A DNA stretch of 40,882 bases from Desulforapulum sp034007745 (GCA_034007745.1 JAVEQI010000033.1:1-40882); one strand, 5' to 3'. Positions 32,427 to 40,703 are shown, numbered from the stretch's first letter. The notes: generated by a model from the letters alone, not told the origin. Translations and numbers: made by a program.

Positions 32427-33323
32427 ATGGCGACGTTAAAGGAAGTACAGCTAAAAATAGGTGGTGTAAAAAAGACCCGGCAGATAACCTCTGCCATGAA
32501 AATGGTCGCCACTTCCCGTTTGCGTGGTTCCCAGGATAAGATGGACAGATTCAAGCCCTATGCGTCCAAATTTTCCGAAGTTCTGGGAAGTATAGCAGGA
32601 AAGGCCGGAGAAGAGGCAAGCCCCCTTCTTGTGCCAAGGGAAGAGGTAAAAAAAGTGAGTGTGATCCTCTGCACCTCAGACAGAGGACTTTGCGGCGGAT
32701 TCAATGTCAACCTCATTGACAAGGCCAGTAAATTTATCCGTTCAGAACTCGCAGACAAGGAGGTTACGTTAACCTGCTTTGGAAAAAAAGGCCGGGACTG
32801 GGCCAGGAAATCAACCATGGCAATTGACGATGAATACCTTGGAGTTGTCGGCGGAAAATTTGATTTCAGCGTGGCATCCATCTCAGGTCAGAAACTTATC
32901 GATCGGTTTCTCGGGGAGGATGTTGACGAGGTATATCTTGTATATTCTGAATTTATGAGCCTGGCAAGGCAGGAGCCGGTGGTCAAGCAGCTTCTTCCCA
33001 TCCCTTCCCTTGAAGAGATGGGAAAAAGTGATGAGGCAGGTGCAAAAGAAGGTGCGGTCTATCTTGCTGAGCACATCTGTGAGCCTTCATCCGATGTATT
33101 GCTTGGGGAGATGCTTCCCAAGAACATCTTTATTCAGATCTTTGATGCTCTGTTACAGACATCAACCAGCGAAAACGCACAGAGAATGAAGGCCATGGAA
33201 AATGCAACCAAGGCGTGCAAGGATATGATCGATGAACTGCAGACCATCTTTAACAAGACTCGCCAGGCAGGCATCACAGCGGATCTGATGGATATCGTCG
33301 GCGGTGCCGAGGCACTGAATTGA
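32427..33323 (+). CDS. atpG: ATP synthase F1 subunit gamma
   Basis: The central rotor shaft. 298 residues, with the two long terminal helices: ITSAMKMVATSRLRGSQ at the start and ENATKACKDMIDELQTIFNKTRQAGIT at the end, which includes the conserved C-terminal signature. The CTSDRGLCGGFN segment is typical. Sixty-seven non-coding bases separate it from atpA. Confidence 0.97.
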   Translation: MATLKEVQLKIGGVKKTRQITSAMKMVATSRLRGSQDKMDRFKPYASKFSEVLGSIAGKAGEEASPLLVPREEVKKVSVILCTSDRGLCGGFNVNLIDKASKFIRSELADKEVTLTCFGKKGRDWARKSTMAIDDEYLGVVGGKFDFSVASISGQKLIDRFLGEDVDEVYLVYSEFMSLARQEPVVKQLLPIPSLEEMGKSDEAGAKEGAVYLAEHICEPSSDVLLGEMLPKNIFIQIFDALLQTSTSENAQRMKAMENATKACKDMIDELQTIFNKTRQAGITADLMDIVGGAEALN

Positions 33324-33372
33324 TCACCAGAATTTTAAGACAAGAATATAACAAGAGATAACAGGAGGAATA

Positions 33373-34791
33373 ATGGCTGAAAATATAGGAAAAATAGCGC
33401 AGGTCCTTGGTGCTGTTGTTGATGTAAGGTTTGAACCGGGCAAGTTGCCCCCCCTTCTTAACGCCCTTACCGTTACCAACACGGTCATCAACGATGAGCC
33501 GGACAACCTTGTCATCGAGGTAGCCCAGCACCTGGGGGACAACGTGGTGCGCTGTATTGGAATGGATATCACCGACGGTCTCCAGAGGGGAATGCCGGTT
33601 AAGGATACGGGTGCTCCCATCATGATGCCGGTTGGTGCGGCATCCCTGGGTAGGGTCCTCAACGTTGTAGGAAAACCCGTTGATGGTCTTGGACCGATCA
33701 GTCAGGAAAAAATGATGCCCATTCACAGGCTTGCGCCTGCGTTCACGAGCCAGGATACAACAGTTCGGGTTCTTGAGACCGGTGTAAAGGTCGTGGATCT
33801 TCTGGTTCCATTTCCCCGGGGCGGCAAGATGGGCATGTTCGGCGGTGCAGGAGTTGGCAAGACCGTTATCATGATGGAGATGGTTAACAACATCGCCATG
33901 CAGCACGGCGGTATCTCAGTTTTCGGCGGCGTTGGCGAGCGGACCCGGGAGGGCAACGACCTCTACCATGAGATGAAAGACTCGGGCGTTCTTCCCAAAT
34001 GTTCGCTGGTTTACGGCCAGATGACAGAACCCCCCGGAGCCAGGGCCAGGGTTGCACTTTCCGCCCTTACCTGCGCTGAGTATTACCGTGATGAAGAGGG
34101 CCAGGACGTGCTTCTCTTTATCGACAACATCTTCCGTTTTACCCAGGCAGGTTCAGAGGTATCAGCGACCCTTGGCCGTATGCCTTCGGCCGTTGGATAT
34201 CAGCCCACGCTTGCCGTTGAAATGGGTGCCCTCCAGGAGAGGATCACCTCAACGGACAAGGGATCAATCACGGCTGTCCAGTGCGTTTACGTACCTGCAG
34301 ATGACTTGACTGACCCTGCTCCTGCAACCACCTTTGCCCATCTTGACGGAACCGTTGTTCTCTCCCGTCAGATTGCAGAGCTTGGTATCTATCCTGCGGT
34401 GGATCCCCTTGATTCAACCTCCAGGATTCTTGATGCCGCCTATGTTGGTGAAGAGCATTACCTTGTGGCCAGGGAGGTTCAGCAGACCCTTCAAAAGTAT
34501 AAGGAACTCCAGGATATCATAGCGATTCTGGGTATGGATGAGTTGTCAGACGAGGACAAGCTGACGGTTCAGCGTGCCAGAAAGCTCCAGAGATTCTTGT
34601 CCCAGCCTTTCCATGTGGCAGAGACCTTTACTGGTATGCCTGGCAAGTTTGTCAAGGTCGAGGACACGGTCCGTTCATTCAAGGAGATTATTGAAGGAAA
34701 GCACGATGATCTTCCAGAAGGAGCCTTCTACATGGTTGGCTCCATTGAAGAGGCCAGGGAAAAGGCCGCTAAGATGTCAGAGTCTAAATAA
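33373..34791 (+). CDS. atpD: ATP synthase F1 subunit beta
   Basis: The catalytic subunit. 472 residues. P-loop GGAGVGKT at 157-164, GERTREGND with the catalytic glutamate region, Walker B DVLLFIDNIFRFTQAGSEVS and the PAVDPLDSTSR signature. AGGAGG lies a few bases before the ATG at 33373. The gene has typical high conservation and no disruptions. Confidence 0.99.
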   Translation: MAENIGKIAQVLGAVVDVRFEPGKLPPLLNALTVTNTVINDEPDNLVIEVAQHLGDNVVRCIGMDITDGLQRGMPVKDTGAPIMMPVGAASLGRVLNVVGKPVDGLGPISQEKMMPIHRLAPAFTSQDTTVRVLETGVKVVDLLVPFPRGGKMGMFGGAGVGKTVIMMEMVNNIAMQHGGISVFGGVGERTREGNDLYHEMKDSGVLPKCSLVYGQMTEPPGARARVALSALTCAEYYRDEEGQDVLLFIDNIFRFTQAGSEVSATLGRMPSAVGYQPTLAVEMGALQERITSTDKGSITAVQCVYVPADDLTDPAPATTFAHLDGTVVLSRQIAELGIYPAVDPLDSTSRILDAAYVGEEHYLVAREVQQTLQKYKELQDIIAILGMDELSDEDKLTVQRARKLQRFLSQPFHVAETFTGMPGKFVKVEDTVRSFKEIIEGKHDDLPEGAFYMVGSIEEAREKAAKMSESK

Positions 34792-34806
34792 ACCAGGGGG
34801 GATTTT

Positions 34807-35214
34807 ATGGCTGAGAATATTTTTCTTGAAGTGGTCACCCCGGGGGCGGTTGTTGTAAGCGAAGAGGCCCAGATCGTAATGGCTCCAGGCTCTGAGGGTG
34901 AATTTGGCGTGCTGCACGGCCATACAACTTTTCTTACCTCGCTCAAGGTTGGCTCTCTACGCTACAAGGACGCCGCAGGCAAGGACAGGGCTCTTTTCGT
35001 CAACGGTGGGTTTGCTGAGGTGCTGCCAACCAAAATGACAGTTCTGGCCGAGTCTGCCGATCGTCGACGTGATATCGACGTGGAACGGGTCAAGGCTGCG
35101 AAGGCAAGGGCCGAAGAACGCCTTGCCAAAGGCACACCTGATATTGATATGATTCGGGCAGAGGCAGCTTTGAGAAGGGCTATACAGAGATTGTCCTTGA
35201 TCCAGGTTCATTAG
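34807..35214 (+). CDS. atpC: ATP synthase F1 subunit epsilon
   Basis: The rotor subunit that can inhibit ATP hydrolysis. 135 residues: an N-terminal beta sandwich (LEVVTPGAVVVSEEAQIVMAP, GEFGVLHGHTTFLTSL) and a C-terminal helical hairpin rich in Ala/Arg/Glu. It follows atpD by 15 bp and is the last gene before an intrinsic terminator. Confidence 0.96.
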   Translation: MAENIFLEVVTPGAVVVSEEAQIVMAPGSEGEFGVLHGHTTFLTSLKVGSLRYKDAAGKDRALFVNGGFAEVLPTKMTVLAESADRRRDIDVERVKAAKARAEERLAKGTPDIDMIRAEAALRRAIQRLSLIQVH

Positions 35215-35281
35215 TCGGTTGATACCGATCTGCCATGCCGGACTTAGAGTTTAAGGTCGGGCTCAGGGGACCGCAATTGAT

Positions 35282-35316
35282 GGGGGTGCATATTTTGTAT
35301 GCATCCCCTTTTTGTT
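35282..35316 (+). terminator. Intrinsic terminator of the ATP synthase operon
   Basis: GGGGGTGCAT (35282-35291) pairs with ATGCATCCCC (35299-35308), one G-U pair, with a 7-base loop. TTTTTGTTT follows. It lies 68 bp after the atpC stop. Confidence 0.9.
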
Positions 35317-35375
35317 TGCCCGGCGTGGCGGGCAAACCCAGCCGGGAGAATCCCGGTGTCACCCCGATCAGGGGG
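35314..35375 (+). other. Cluster of three short hairpins before the GlmU-like gene
   Basis: Three consecutive stems follow the atp terminator: GTTTGCCC/GGGCAAAC (35314-35321 and 35330-35337), CCGGGA/TCCCGG (35342-35347 and 35351-35356) and CCCC/GGGG (about 35361-35373). They lie 40-100 bp before the ATG at 35415. They could be a structured leader of the uridylyltransferase mRNA. I do not recognise a known riboswitch. Confidence 0.35.
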
Positions 35376-35414
35376 AAGACAATTTGAATTGCATAGGAGT
35401 CTGAGGAGGGGTCC

Positions 35415-36155
35415 ATGTGTTGGAAGAAAGATATTGGCGTGGTTGTTCTTGCTGCCGGAAAAGGTACACGCATGGGTTCAAACCTGGCAAAGGTGTTGCA
35501 CCGTGTGAACGGCCAGAGCATGATTGTCCATGTGGTAGGCTGTGCGGTTAAGGTTTCAAATGCCAATGTTATCGTTGTCGTGGGACACCAGGCTGAACAG
35601 GTGAGGGACGAAGTTTTAAAGAAATTTAAGGTAAGTTTTGCCATTCAGAAAGAACTTCTTGGAACCGGTGATGCAGTAAAGGCGGCTCTTCCTTTTTTTA
35701 GTGAAGGTCTCAGCCATGTGGTTGTTCTATGCGGGGATGTACCGCTCATAAAAGCTGCGACAGTTGAGCGACTGGTTGAATTTCACTTGCACAGTAAAAA
35801 TAAGTTGACAGCCCTTGCGGTTGAGGTTGACGATTCTACGGGGTATGGTAGGATAATTCTGGATGCTGAAAAAATGCTCGTAGCTATTTGTGAGGAGGCG
35901 GATGCCTCTGCAGAAGAAAAAAAAATAAAGCTGATAAATTCAGGGATCTATTGTATAGAAAGAAAGTTTCTAACCTCGGCTCTGGAGGGCTTGACCAGGG
36001 ATAACGCCCAGAACGAATATTACCTGACAGACCTTGTGAAAATCGGAGCGGCAGATGGAATTAAAATGGGAGTGCTCAAAACTGATGATCCCCACGAGGT
36101 GCTTGGTGTGAACACTCCTGCGCAGTTAAGCCAGGCAGAGCAGCAGTGTAGGTAA
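35415..36155 (+). CDS. Single-domain GlmU-like N-acetylglucosamine-1-P uridylyltransferase
   Basis: A nucleotidyltransferase of the GlmU N-terminal type that would form UDP-GlcNAc from UTP and GlcNAc-1-P in the cytoplasm. Visible motifs: VVLAAGKGTRMGSNLAKVL (about 10-28), ELLGTGDAVKAAL, VLCGDVPLI, STGYGRII, LINSGIYCIE and NEYYLTDLV. It is only 246 residues, against about 450 for bifunctional GlmU: the C-terminal left-handed beta-helix acetyltransferase domain is missing, with a normal stop and no remnant afterwards. AGGAGG precedes the ATG. The acetyltransferase step would need another gene. Confidence 0.85.
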   Translation: MCWKKDIGVVVLAAGKGTRMGSNLAKVLHRVNGQSMIVHVVGCAVKVSNANVIVVVGHQAEQVRDEVLKKFKVSFAIQKELLGTGDAVKAALPFFSEGLSHVVVLCGDVPLIKAATVERLVEFHLHSKNKLTALAVEVDDSTGYGRIILDAEKMLVAICEEADASAEEKKIKLINSGIYCIERKFLTSALEGLTRDNAQNEYYLTDLVKIGAADGIKMGVLKTDDPHEVLGVNTPAQLSQAEQQCR

Positions 36156-36232
36156 CGGTCAAATCTGTGATTTTTCTTGACTTTGTCTAAGCCTATGAAT
36201 ATAAATAAAATAATGTTTGCGAGGTATGGAAA

Positions 36233-36475
36233 TTGGATAATGAAATATTAGATAATAAGTTTGCCGATATAGACGAGAAGATCGATTTTCTTGTTGAGCT
36301 CTGCCAATCGTTTCAGCTGGAAAATATAGAGTTGAAAAATAAGGTCGAGCGCCTTGAGGCTGAACTCAATAAAAAGAACGAAACAGAAGAGCGAAACGCC
36401 GAACAACAGGCGGTAATCAGGTCAAAAATTGACGGCCTTCTTGAAAAACTTAATAATTTTTCGGATACTCCCTAG
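36233..36475 (+). CDS. Coiled-coil ZapB-like cell-division protein
   Basis: An 80-residue, mostly coiled-coil protein (heptads from about residue 10 to 70; KIDFLVELCQSFQLENIELK, then a long Glu/Lys/Asn stretch). It resembles the small coiled-coil partners encoded next to zapA, which help organise the Z ring. The start is TTG at 36233, chosen because GAGG lies 8 bases upstream; the nearby ATG at 36226 is out of frame. It precedes zapA by 10 bp. The assignment as ZapB is by context and coiled-coil form, not by strong identity. Confidence 0.65.
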   Translation: MDNEILDNKFADIDEKIDFLVELCQSFQLENIELKNKVERLEAELNKKNETEERNAEQQAVIRSKIDGLLEKLNNFSDTP

Positions 36476-36485
36476 GGAGAGCTGA

Positions 36486-36815
36486 GTGATAACAGATGGT
36501 CTGTCCGGTAAAGATAACTCATTGGATAAAATTGATACAATTGAACTTTTCGGAGTTGAGTTCAGATTCAGGTCTGAAGGTTCAGATATTGACTTCAACG
36601 AGGTTGCCGAATATTTAAAGCATCATGTTCAAATGGCGGAGGAACAGTTTGAATTTAAATCCTCGGATAAGAATAAATTGGCAATACTTCTGCTTGCTGC
36701 CATGAATATGTCCAAGGATTTTCAAGAGTTGAAACTGTCCCATTCAAAACTTGAGATTGATGTTTACCAAAGACTGGCTTCCCTTGTCAAAAAGATTGAC
36801 AGGGGTATTCAATAA
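36486..36815 (+). CDS. zapA: Cell-division protein ZapA
   Basis: A 109-residue FtsZ-bundling factor. The core IELFGVEFRFRSEG, then EVAEYLKHHVQMAEEQF, and the helix block KNKLAILLLAAMNMSKDFQELK correspond to the conserved ZapA pattern. A coiled-coil C-terminus follows. GTG start with GGGAGAG just upstream. It lies between the coiled-coil gene and 6S RNA, a syntenic arrangement found in many proteobacteria. Confidence 0.85.
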   Translation: MITDGLSGKDNSLDKIDTIELFGVEFRFRSEGSDIDFNEVAEYLKHHVQMAEEQFEFKSSDKNKLAILLLAAMNMSKDFQELKLSHSKLEIDVYQRLASLVKKIDRGIQ

Positions 36816-36839
36816 AACTCTCTGTACAGGTGTTTAAAC

Positions 36840-37030
36840 AATCAGTACCCCTGCAGTGTTTGTGATTGTATGATGTCCTTTGTCCTAATGCTACAGAACA
36901 GGGTATCCACCCTGGTACCGGTGTGCATGTTCCATTTAGATGGAAAAGCCTTAAGGTGCTATTGGAAGCCCAACTTTTTGAACTCTGGTTCAAAGACTTA
37001 AGCAACACGGCATCATGCGGGGGTACTTGA
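36840..37030 (+). ncRNA. ssrS: 6S RNA
   Basis: A sigma-70 RNA polymerase-binding regulatory RNA of about 185 bases. The closing stem is GTACCCCTGCA (36845-36855) with TGCGGGGGTAC (37016-37026), one G-U pair. Conserved 6S-like blocks appear in order: GTGCATGTTCC, AAAGCCTTAAGGTGCTA, TTTGAACTCTGGTTCAAAG and the 3' AGCAACACGGCATCATGCGG. These resemble E. coli 6S (GAGCATGCTC, AAGCCTTAAAACTG, TTGAACCAAGGGTTCAA, CGGCGGCATC). The position directly after zapA is typical. Ends are estimated. Confidence 0.88.
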
Positions 37031-37238
37031 ACAACAAATTTGCCTGGTCTCGCTTTTTTATCCCACTCCTTTCCTGCCTCTTATAAAATATCTGGTCATG
37101 ACAATTTGGTTCGCACATCCTTAGGTTTCCGGCCCCGTTTCTTCTGGTGAGGGTGGCCAAGCAAAAGGTATGATGTGTTTTTCCAGGAGAACAACAGTCT
37201 ATTTGATGGCTGACACTTATATTTTAGGAGATGTATAT

Positions 37239-38801
37239 ATGGAATTTATAATGGTTGTTTCGGCAGCAACAGGGCTTGCATCCGGGTTTGGTGTAGCCTA
37301 TTACCTGACTTTGAAACGGGCACAGAAAAAGGCCGCAGCCGTTTTAAAGGAACAGGCATTGATCCTTGAAAATGCCCAGAGAAAGGCAAAGACTCTTCTT
37401 AAAGAAGCTCAGATAGAGGCAAAGAGCAGGCTTCTTGAGATGAAGGGCGCCTTTGATGCGGAGACAGATGAGATTCGGGCCGAACTCAAACATGAAGAAA
37501 AGCGGCTGCTCACCCGGAGTGAGACCATTGACCGACGCCATGAGAAGTTCGAACAGAGGGAAATGCAGCTCCAGGCCAGGGAAGATGAATTGACACTTCG
37601 AATGGAGTCCCTTGCCGAAAAGGAGTCAAACTGCTCAAATCTTATGGCTGAAACAAAACTTGAGCTTGAGCGTGTGGCAAGTTTAACCGCAGACGAGGCA
37701 AAGGAAATTCTTTTAAAGTCCATGGAAAATGAGGCCAATCATGACGGTGCCAAGCTCATCAAGCGTATCATGAGTGAAGCTGCTGAAAATGCCGATAAAG
37801 AGGCAAAAAAAATTATTTCCACCGCTATCCAGAGGTATGCAGGGGATTTTGTGGCGGAAAGAACCGTGTCTGTAGTTCAACTGCCTGGGGATGAGATGAA
37901 GGGCAGGATCATCGGACGGGAGGGGAGAAATATCCGGGCCCTGGAGGCTGCAACCGGTATTGATCTGATTATTGATGACACACCTGAAGCTGTTATTCTC
38001 TCCGGGTTTAATCCTGTCCGCCGGGAGGTTGCAAGGATAGCCCTGACAAGACTCATCGCTGATGGCAGGATTCATCCTGCAAGGATAGAAGACGTTGTGG
38101 CAAGGGTTACGGAAGAGGTGGATGCGACGATCAAGGAGGCGGGTGAACAGGCCGCCTTTGATCTCGGGGTTCATGGCGTTAATCCTGAGCTGATCAGGGT
38201 GCTGGGCCAGCTGAAGTTCAGAACCAGTTATGCCCAGAACGTTCTTCAGCATTCAGTTGAGGTGGCCTTTCTGGCTGGAGTGATGGCTGCGGAATTGGGT
38301 CTTGATATAAAGCTTGCCAAGAGGATGGGGCTTTTGCACGATATAGGTAAGGCCGTTGATCATGAGGTGGATGGCCCCCATGCCCTGATCGGTTCAAGGC
38401 TTGCAAAAAAACATGGTGAATCAGATGCGGTTGTCAATGCTATTGCAGCCCACCATGAGGACATTAGGCCTGAAACTGTCTACGACTATCTGGTACAGGC
38501 GGCGGATGCTCTGTCGGGCGCAAGGCCAGGTGCAAGAAAGGAGACCCTTGAAAACTACGTCAAACGTCTCGAAGATCTTGAAAAAGTAGCCAATTCGTTT
38601 GAAGGTGTCTCCAACACCTATGCCATTCAGGCCGGTAGAGAGGTCAGGGTAATCGTTGAGAGTGATAAGGTCTCCGATGCCAACGCAGGTTTGCTCAGCC
38701 GTGATATAGCGGCTAAAATTGAAGAAACTTTGACATTTCCCGGCCAGATCAAGGTTGTGGTCATTCGGGAGACGCGTTCTGTGGAGTATACTAATAAGTA
38801 G
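37239..38801 (+). CDS. rny: Ribonuclease Y
   Basis: A membrane-anchored endoribonuclease that initiates mRNA decay. The N-terminal helix (FIMVVSAATGLASGFGVAYYL) is followed by a long coiled coil (residues about 28-190), a KH domain (MKGRIIGREGRNIRALEAATG) and an HD domain (LQHSVEVAFLAGVMA, LLHDIGKAVDHE, AIAAHHEDI). The frame is open from 37170, but ATG 37239 has AGGAG 8 bases upstream and gives 520 residues, the family norm. The preceding stretch from 37031 holds no gene. It follows 6S RNA in the same direction. Confidence 0.95.
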   Translation: MEFIMVVSAATGLASGFGVAYYLTLKRAQKKAAAVLKEQALILENAQRKAKTLLKEAQIEAKSRLLEMKGAFDAETDEIRAELKHEEKRLLTRSETIDRRHEKFEQREMQLQAREDELTLRMESLAEKESNCSNLMAETKLELERVASLTADEAKEILLKSMENEANHDGAKLIKRIMSEAAENADKEAKKIISTAIQRYAGDFVAERTVSVVQLPGDEMKGRIIGREGRNIRALEAATGIDLIIDDTPEAVILSGFNPVRREVARIALTRLIADGRIHPARIEDVVARVTEEVDATIKEAGEQAAFDLGVHGVNPELIRVLGQLKFRTSYAQNVLQHSVEVAFLAGVMAAELGLDIKLAKRMGLLHDIGKAVDHEVDGPHALIGSRLAKKHGESDAVVNAIAAHHEDIRPETVYDYLVQAADALSGARPGARKETLENYVKRLEDLEKVANSFEGVSNTYAIQAGREVRVIVESDKVSDANAGLLSRDIAAKIEETLTFPGQIKVVVIRETRSVEYTNK

Positions 38802-38858
38802 GCAGTGGCTATTTGAAAGGTACCATATGGCGGTTTCGTTTTAATTGGCCGAGGTGTA

Positions 38859-38890
38859 GGCTCCCCTTGCGGATCTCCTCTGTGGCGGCC
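38859..38890. repeat. 32-bp dispersed repeat, second copy
   Basis: GGCTCCCCTTGCGG to TGTGGCGGCC, 28 of 32 bases shared with 28972-29003. It lies 57 bp after rny, immediately before the long inverted-repeat element. Confidence 0.5.
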
Positions 38891-38905
38891 AGTAGTGTCA
38901 TTCCG

Positions 38906-39084
38906 CCCTCTTTGGTTACCCTGACCGGAACGGTAAACGTCGGGGGGATTTTTGTCCTTCCAGTCTAAAGCGCAGGAACTGCGGGCTGAAGTCCTCAAAC
39001 AGCCTGCGCTTCTTAACGCCTGGAAGGACAAAAATTCTAAACCCCTTTGGTTTATAATGTTCCGGTAAGGGTAACCAAAGAGGG
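38906..39084. repeat. 179-bp hairpin element with three nested inverted arms
   Basis: The outer arms 38906-38931 and 39059-39084 match at 25 of 26 positions (CCCTCTTTGGTTACCC...). Middle arms 38948-38963 and 39020-39035 match 16 of 16 (ATTTTTGTCCTTCCAG). Inner arms 38968-38976 and 39003-39011 match 9 of 9 (AAGCGCAGG). The loop is about 26 bases. There is no protein-coding sense. This is a MITE-like or structured repeat; its right arm sequence also appears at about 3134-3189. It fills most of the 438-bp rny-tyrS spacer. Confidence 0.75.
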
Positions 39085-39129
39085 CTCTAAAGTCGAGGCT
39101 CTCACAGTGATGTTTCGGTGGGAATTTCA

Positions 39130-39186
39130 TATAACCGGCACGGCCGGAGCGAGAGAGGCATCCGGCCACAACGAATATTGAAACAC
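39130..39186. repeat. 57-bp dispersed repeat, second copy
   Basis: Identical by eye to 11438-11494 over 57 bases, with the GGCCGG/CCGGCC hairpin. A further short hairpin-like sequence (CGCC...GGCG) and TTCTTATAAAAAAACGAGGG follow it, directly before tyrS. Confidence 0.8.
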
Positions 39187-39239
39187 CGCCAATAACAACG
39201 CTTCGGCGGGAGTTTCTTATAAAAAAACGAGGGTATAAA

Positions 39240-40529
39240 ATGAGTGTTTTAGATATATTAAAAGAGCGTGGGTTTGTAGAATCGGTAACCCATAAAGAAG
39301 AGTTAAGCGACTACCTGGGAAAAGCGGGTGCAACCTGTTATGTCGGTTTTGATCCCACTGGGCCAAGTCTTCATGTGGGGCATCTTGTGACCATAATGGC
39401 CCTTGCCCACATGCAGAGAAATGGTCACAGGCCAATCGCCCTGGTGGGTGGAGGAACCGGTTTGATTGGGGATCCCAGCGGTAAAACTGAAATGCGCAAG
39501 GTTATAACTCCTGACGAGGTAAACACAAATAAGCAGAGTATTAAGGGACAGCTTTCACGGTTCCTTGATTTCAGTCCTGGAAAGGCCCTGATGCTCGACA
39601 ATGCTGACTGGCTTACGGGTCTTGAATATATTCCATTTTTACGGGACATTGGTCGTCATTTCAGCGTAAACAAAATGGTTAAGGCGGAGAGTTACCGGGT
39701 TCGCATTGAATCCGATGAGGGGTTGAGTTTTATCGAGTTTAACTACATGCTTCTCCAGGCCTATGATTTCATGAAGCTCGCCCAGGACCATGGTTGTTTC
39801 CTGCAGATGGGTGGCAGCGATCAATGGGGCAACATAGTTGCTGGAATTGACCTGGTTCGCAGGACCCAGGGAAAGACAGTTTTTGGCATCACCTTCCCCC
39901 TGATTACAACAAGCAGTGGCATTAAAATGGGTAAAACCCACAAGGGTGCGGTGTGGCTTGATCCAGAAAAAACCACGGCCTATGACTATTACCAGTTTTG
40001 GATAAATACTGATGATGCTGATGTGGCAAAATTCATGGCGCTCTTCACCTTTTTACCCATGCAGGAGATTGAACAGATAAGGAGGCTTGAGGGGGCAGAC
40101 ATGAATTTTGCCAAGGCGGTTCTTGCCTATGAGGCAACTGCCATTGCCCATGGCAGCGAGGGCGCCAGGGATGCCTTTGATGCGGCTGCGTCAGTTTTTG
40201 GTGCTCCGGCGGTTCCCCGGGATCTTTGTGTGTCGAGCAGGATACCAAGGGGGGGCAGCCAGGGGGGCGGGGTTGATAATGTGCCTTCGTCACTCTTCGA
40301 GTCCGAGCGCTTGAAGCAGGGCATTCCTGCCGTTGATGTTTTTGTTGAATCGGGTCTTTGTAATTCCAAGGGAGATGCAAGGCGCCTCATAGGCCAGGGG
40401 GGGGGGTATCTCAACAACGAACGGATTGAATCGTTTGATGACCTTATATCTGATCAGGATTTTAATGACGGCGAGATTCTTCTTCGAGCCGGTAAAAAAC
40501 GTTACCGCAAAATAATTGCTCAGGATTAA
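39240..40529 (+). CDS. tyrS: Tyrosyl-tRNA synthetase
   Basis: A class I aminoacyl-tRNA synthetase that charges tRNA-Tyr. 429 residues. The Rossmann fold carries HVGH (about residues 46-49) as the HIGH motif and KMGKT in SSGIKMGKTHKGAVWLDP as the KMSKS-type loop. The tyrosine-binding region QMGGSDQWGNI is present, and an S4-like RNA-binding domain forms the C-terminus (SGLCNSKGDARRLIGQGGGY). A Gly/Arg/Ser-rich loop around residues 332-348 precedes it. GAGGG lies about 6 bases before the ATG. rRNA promoters follow 10 bp after the stop. Confidence 0.96.
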   Translation: MSVLDILKERGFVESVTHKEELSDYLGKAGATCYVGFDPTGPSLHVGHLVTIMALAHMQRNGHRPIALVGGGTGLIGDPSGKTEMRKVITPDEVNTNKQSIKGQLSRFLDFSPGKALMLDNADWLTGLEYIPFLRDIGRHFSVNKMVKAESYRVRIESDEGLSFIEFNYMLLQAYDFMKLAQDHGCFLQMGGSDQWGNIVAGIDLVRRTQGKTVFGITFPLITTSSGIKMGKTHKGAVWLDPEKTTAYDYYQFWINTDDADVAKFMALFTFLPMQEIEQIRRLEGADMNFAKAVLAYEATAIAHGSEGARDAFDAAASVFGAPAVPRDLCVSSRIPRGGSQGGGVDNVPSSLFESERLKQGIPAVDVFVESGLCNSKGDARRLIGQGGGYLNNERIESFDDLISDQDFNDGEILLRAGKKRYRKIIAQD

Positions 40530-40538
40530 AGAAAGTGG

Positions 40539-40567
40539 TTGACATGGGGGGACGGATTTAATATAAA
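40539..40567 (+). promoter_or_regulatory. rRNA operon promoter P1
   Basis: TTGACA (40539-40544), a 17-base spacer and TATAAA (40562-40567). GGGGAC (40548-40553) and GTCCCC (40570-40575) flank the -10 as an inverted repeat. It lies about 280 bp before the 16S gene, immediately after tyrS. Confidence 0.85.
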
Positions 40568-40674
40568 CAGTCCCCGTTGCAGTGATCTTGGTGCAGGAAG
40601 TTTTGATGTTCAGATCCCGGTGACGGATTCTTTTTTTTATGAAAGAGTTAAATTGTTCAAACATAAAAAAAGAG

Positions 40675-40703
40675 TTGACAGACTAAGATCAAGAAGATAT
40701 AAA
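40675..40703 (+). promoter_or_regulatory. rRNA operon promoter P2
   Basis: TTGACA (40675-40680), again exactly 17 bases, then TATAAA (40698-40703). Same architecture as P1, 136 bp further downstream. Tandem strong promoters are typical of rRNA operons. Confidence 0.85.

Noticed and set aside
35314..35375. Known riboswitch (for example cobalamin or glycine type)
   Set aside because: The conserved core motifs of those classes are not visible; only simple hairpins can be supported.
37170..37238. Longer RNase Y N-terminus from ATG 37170
   Set aside because: The ATG at 37239 has AGGAG at ideal spacing and gives the normal RNase Y length and membrane anchor position.
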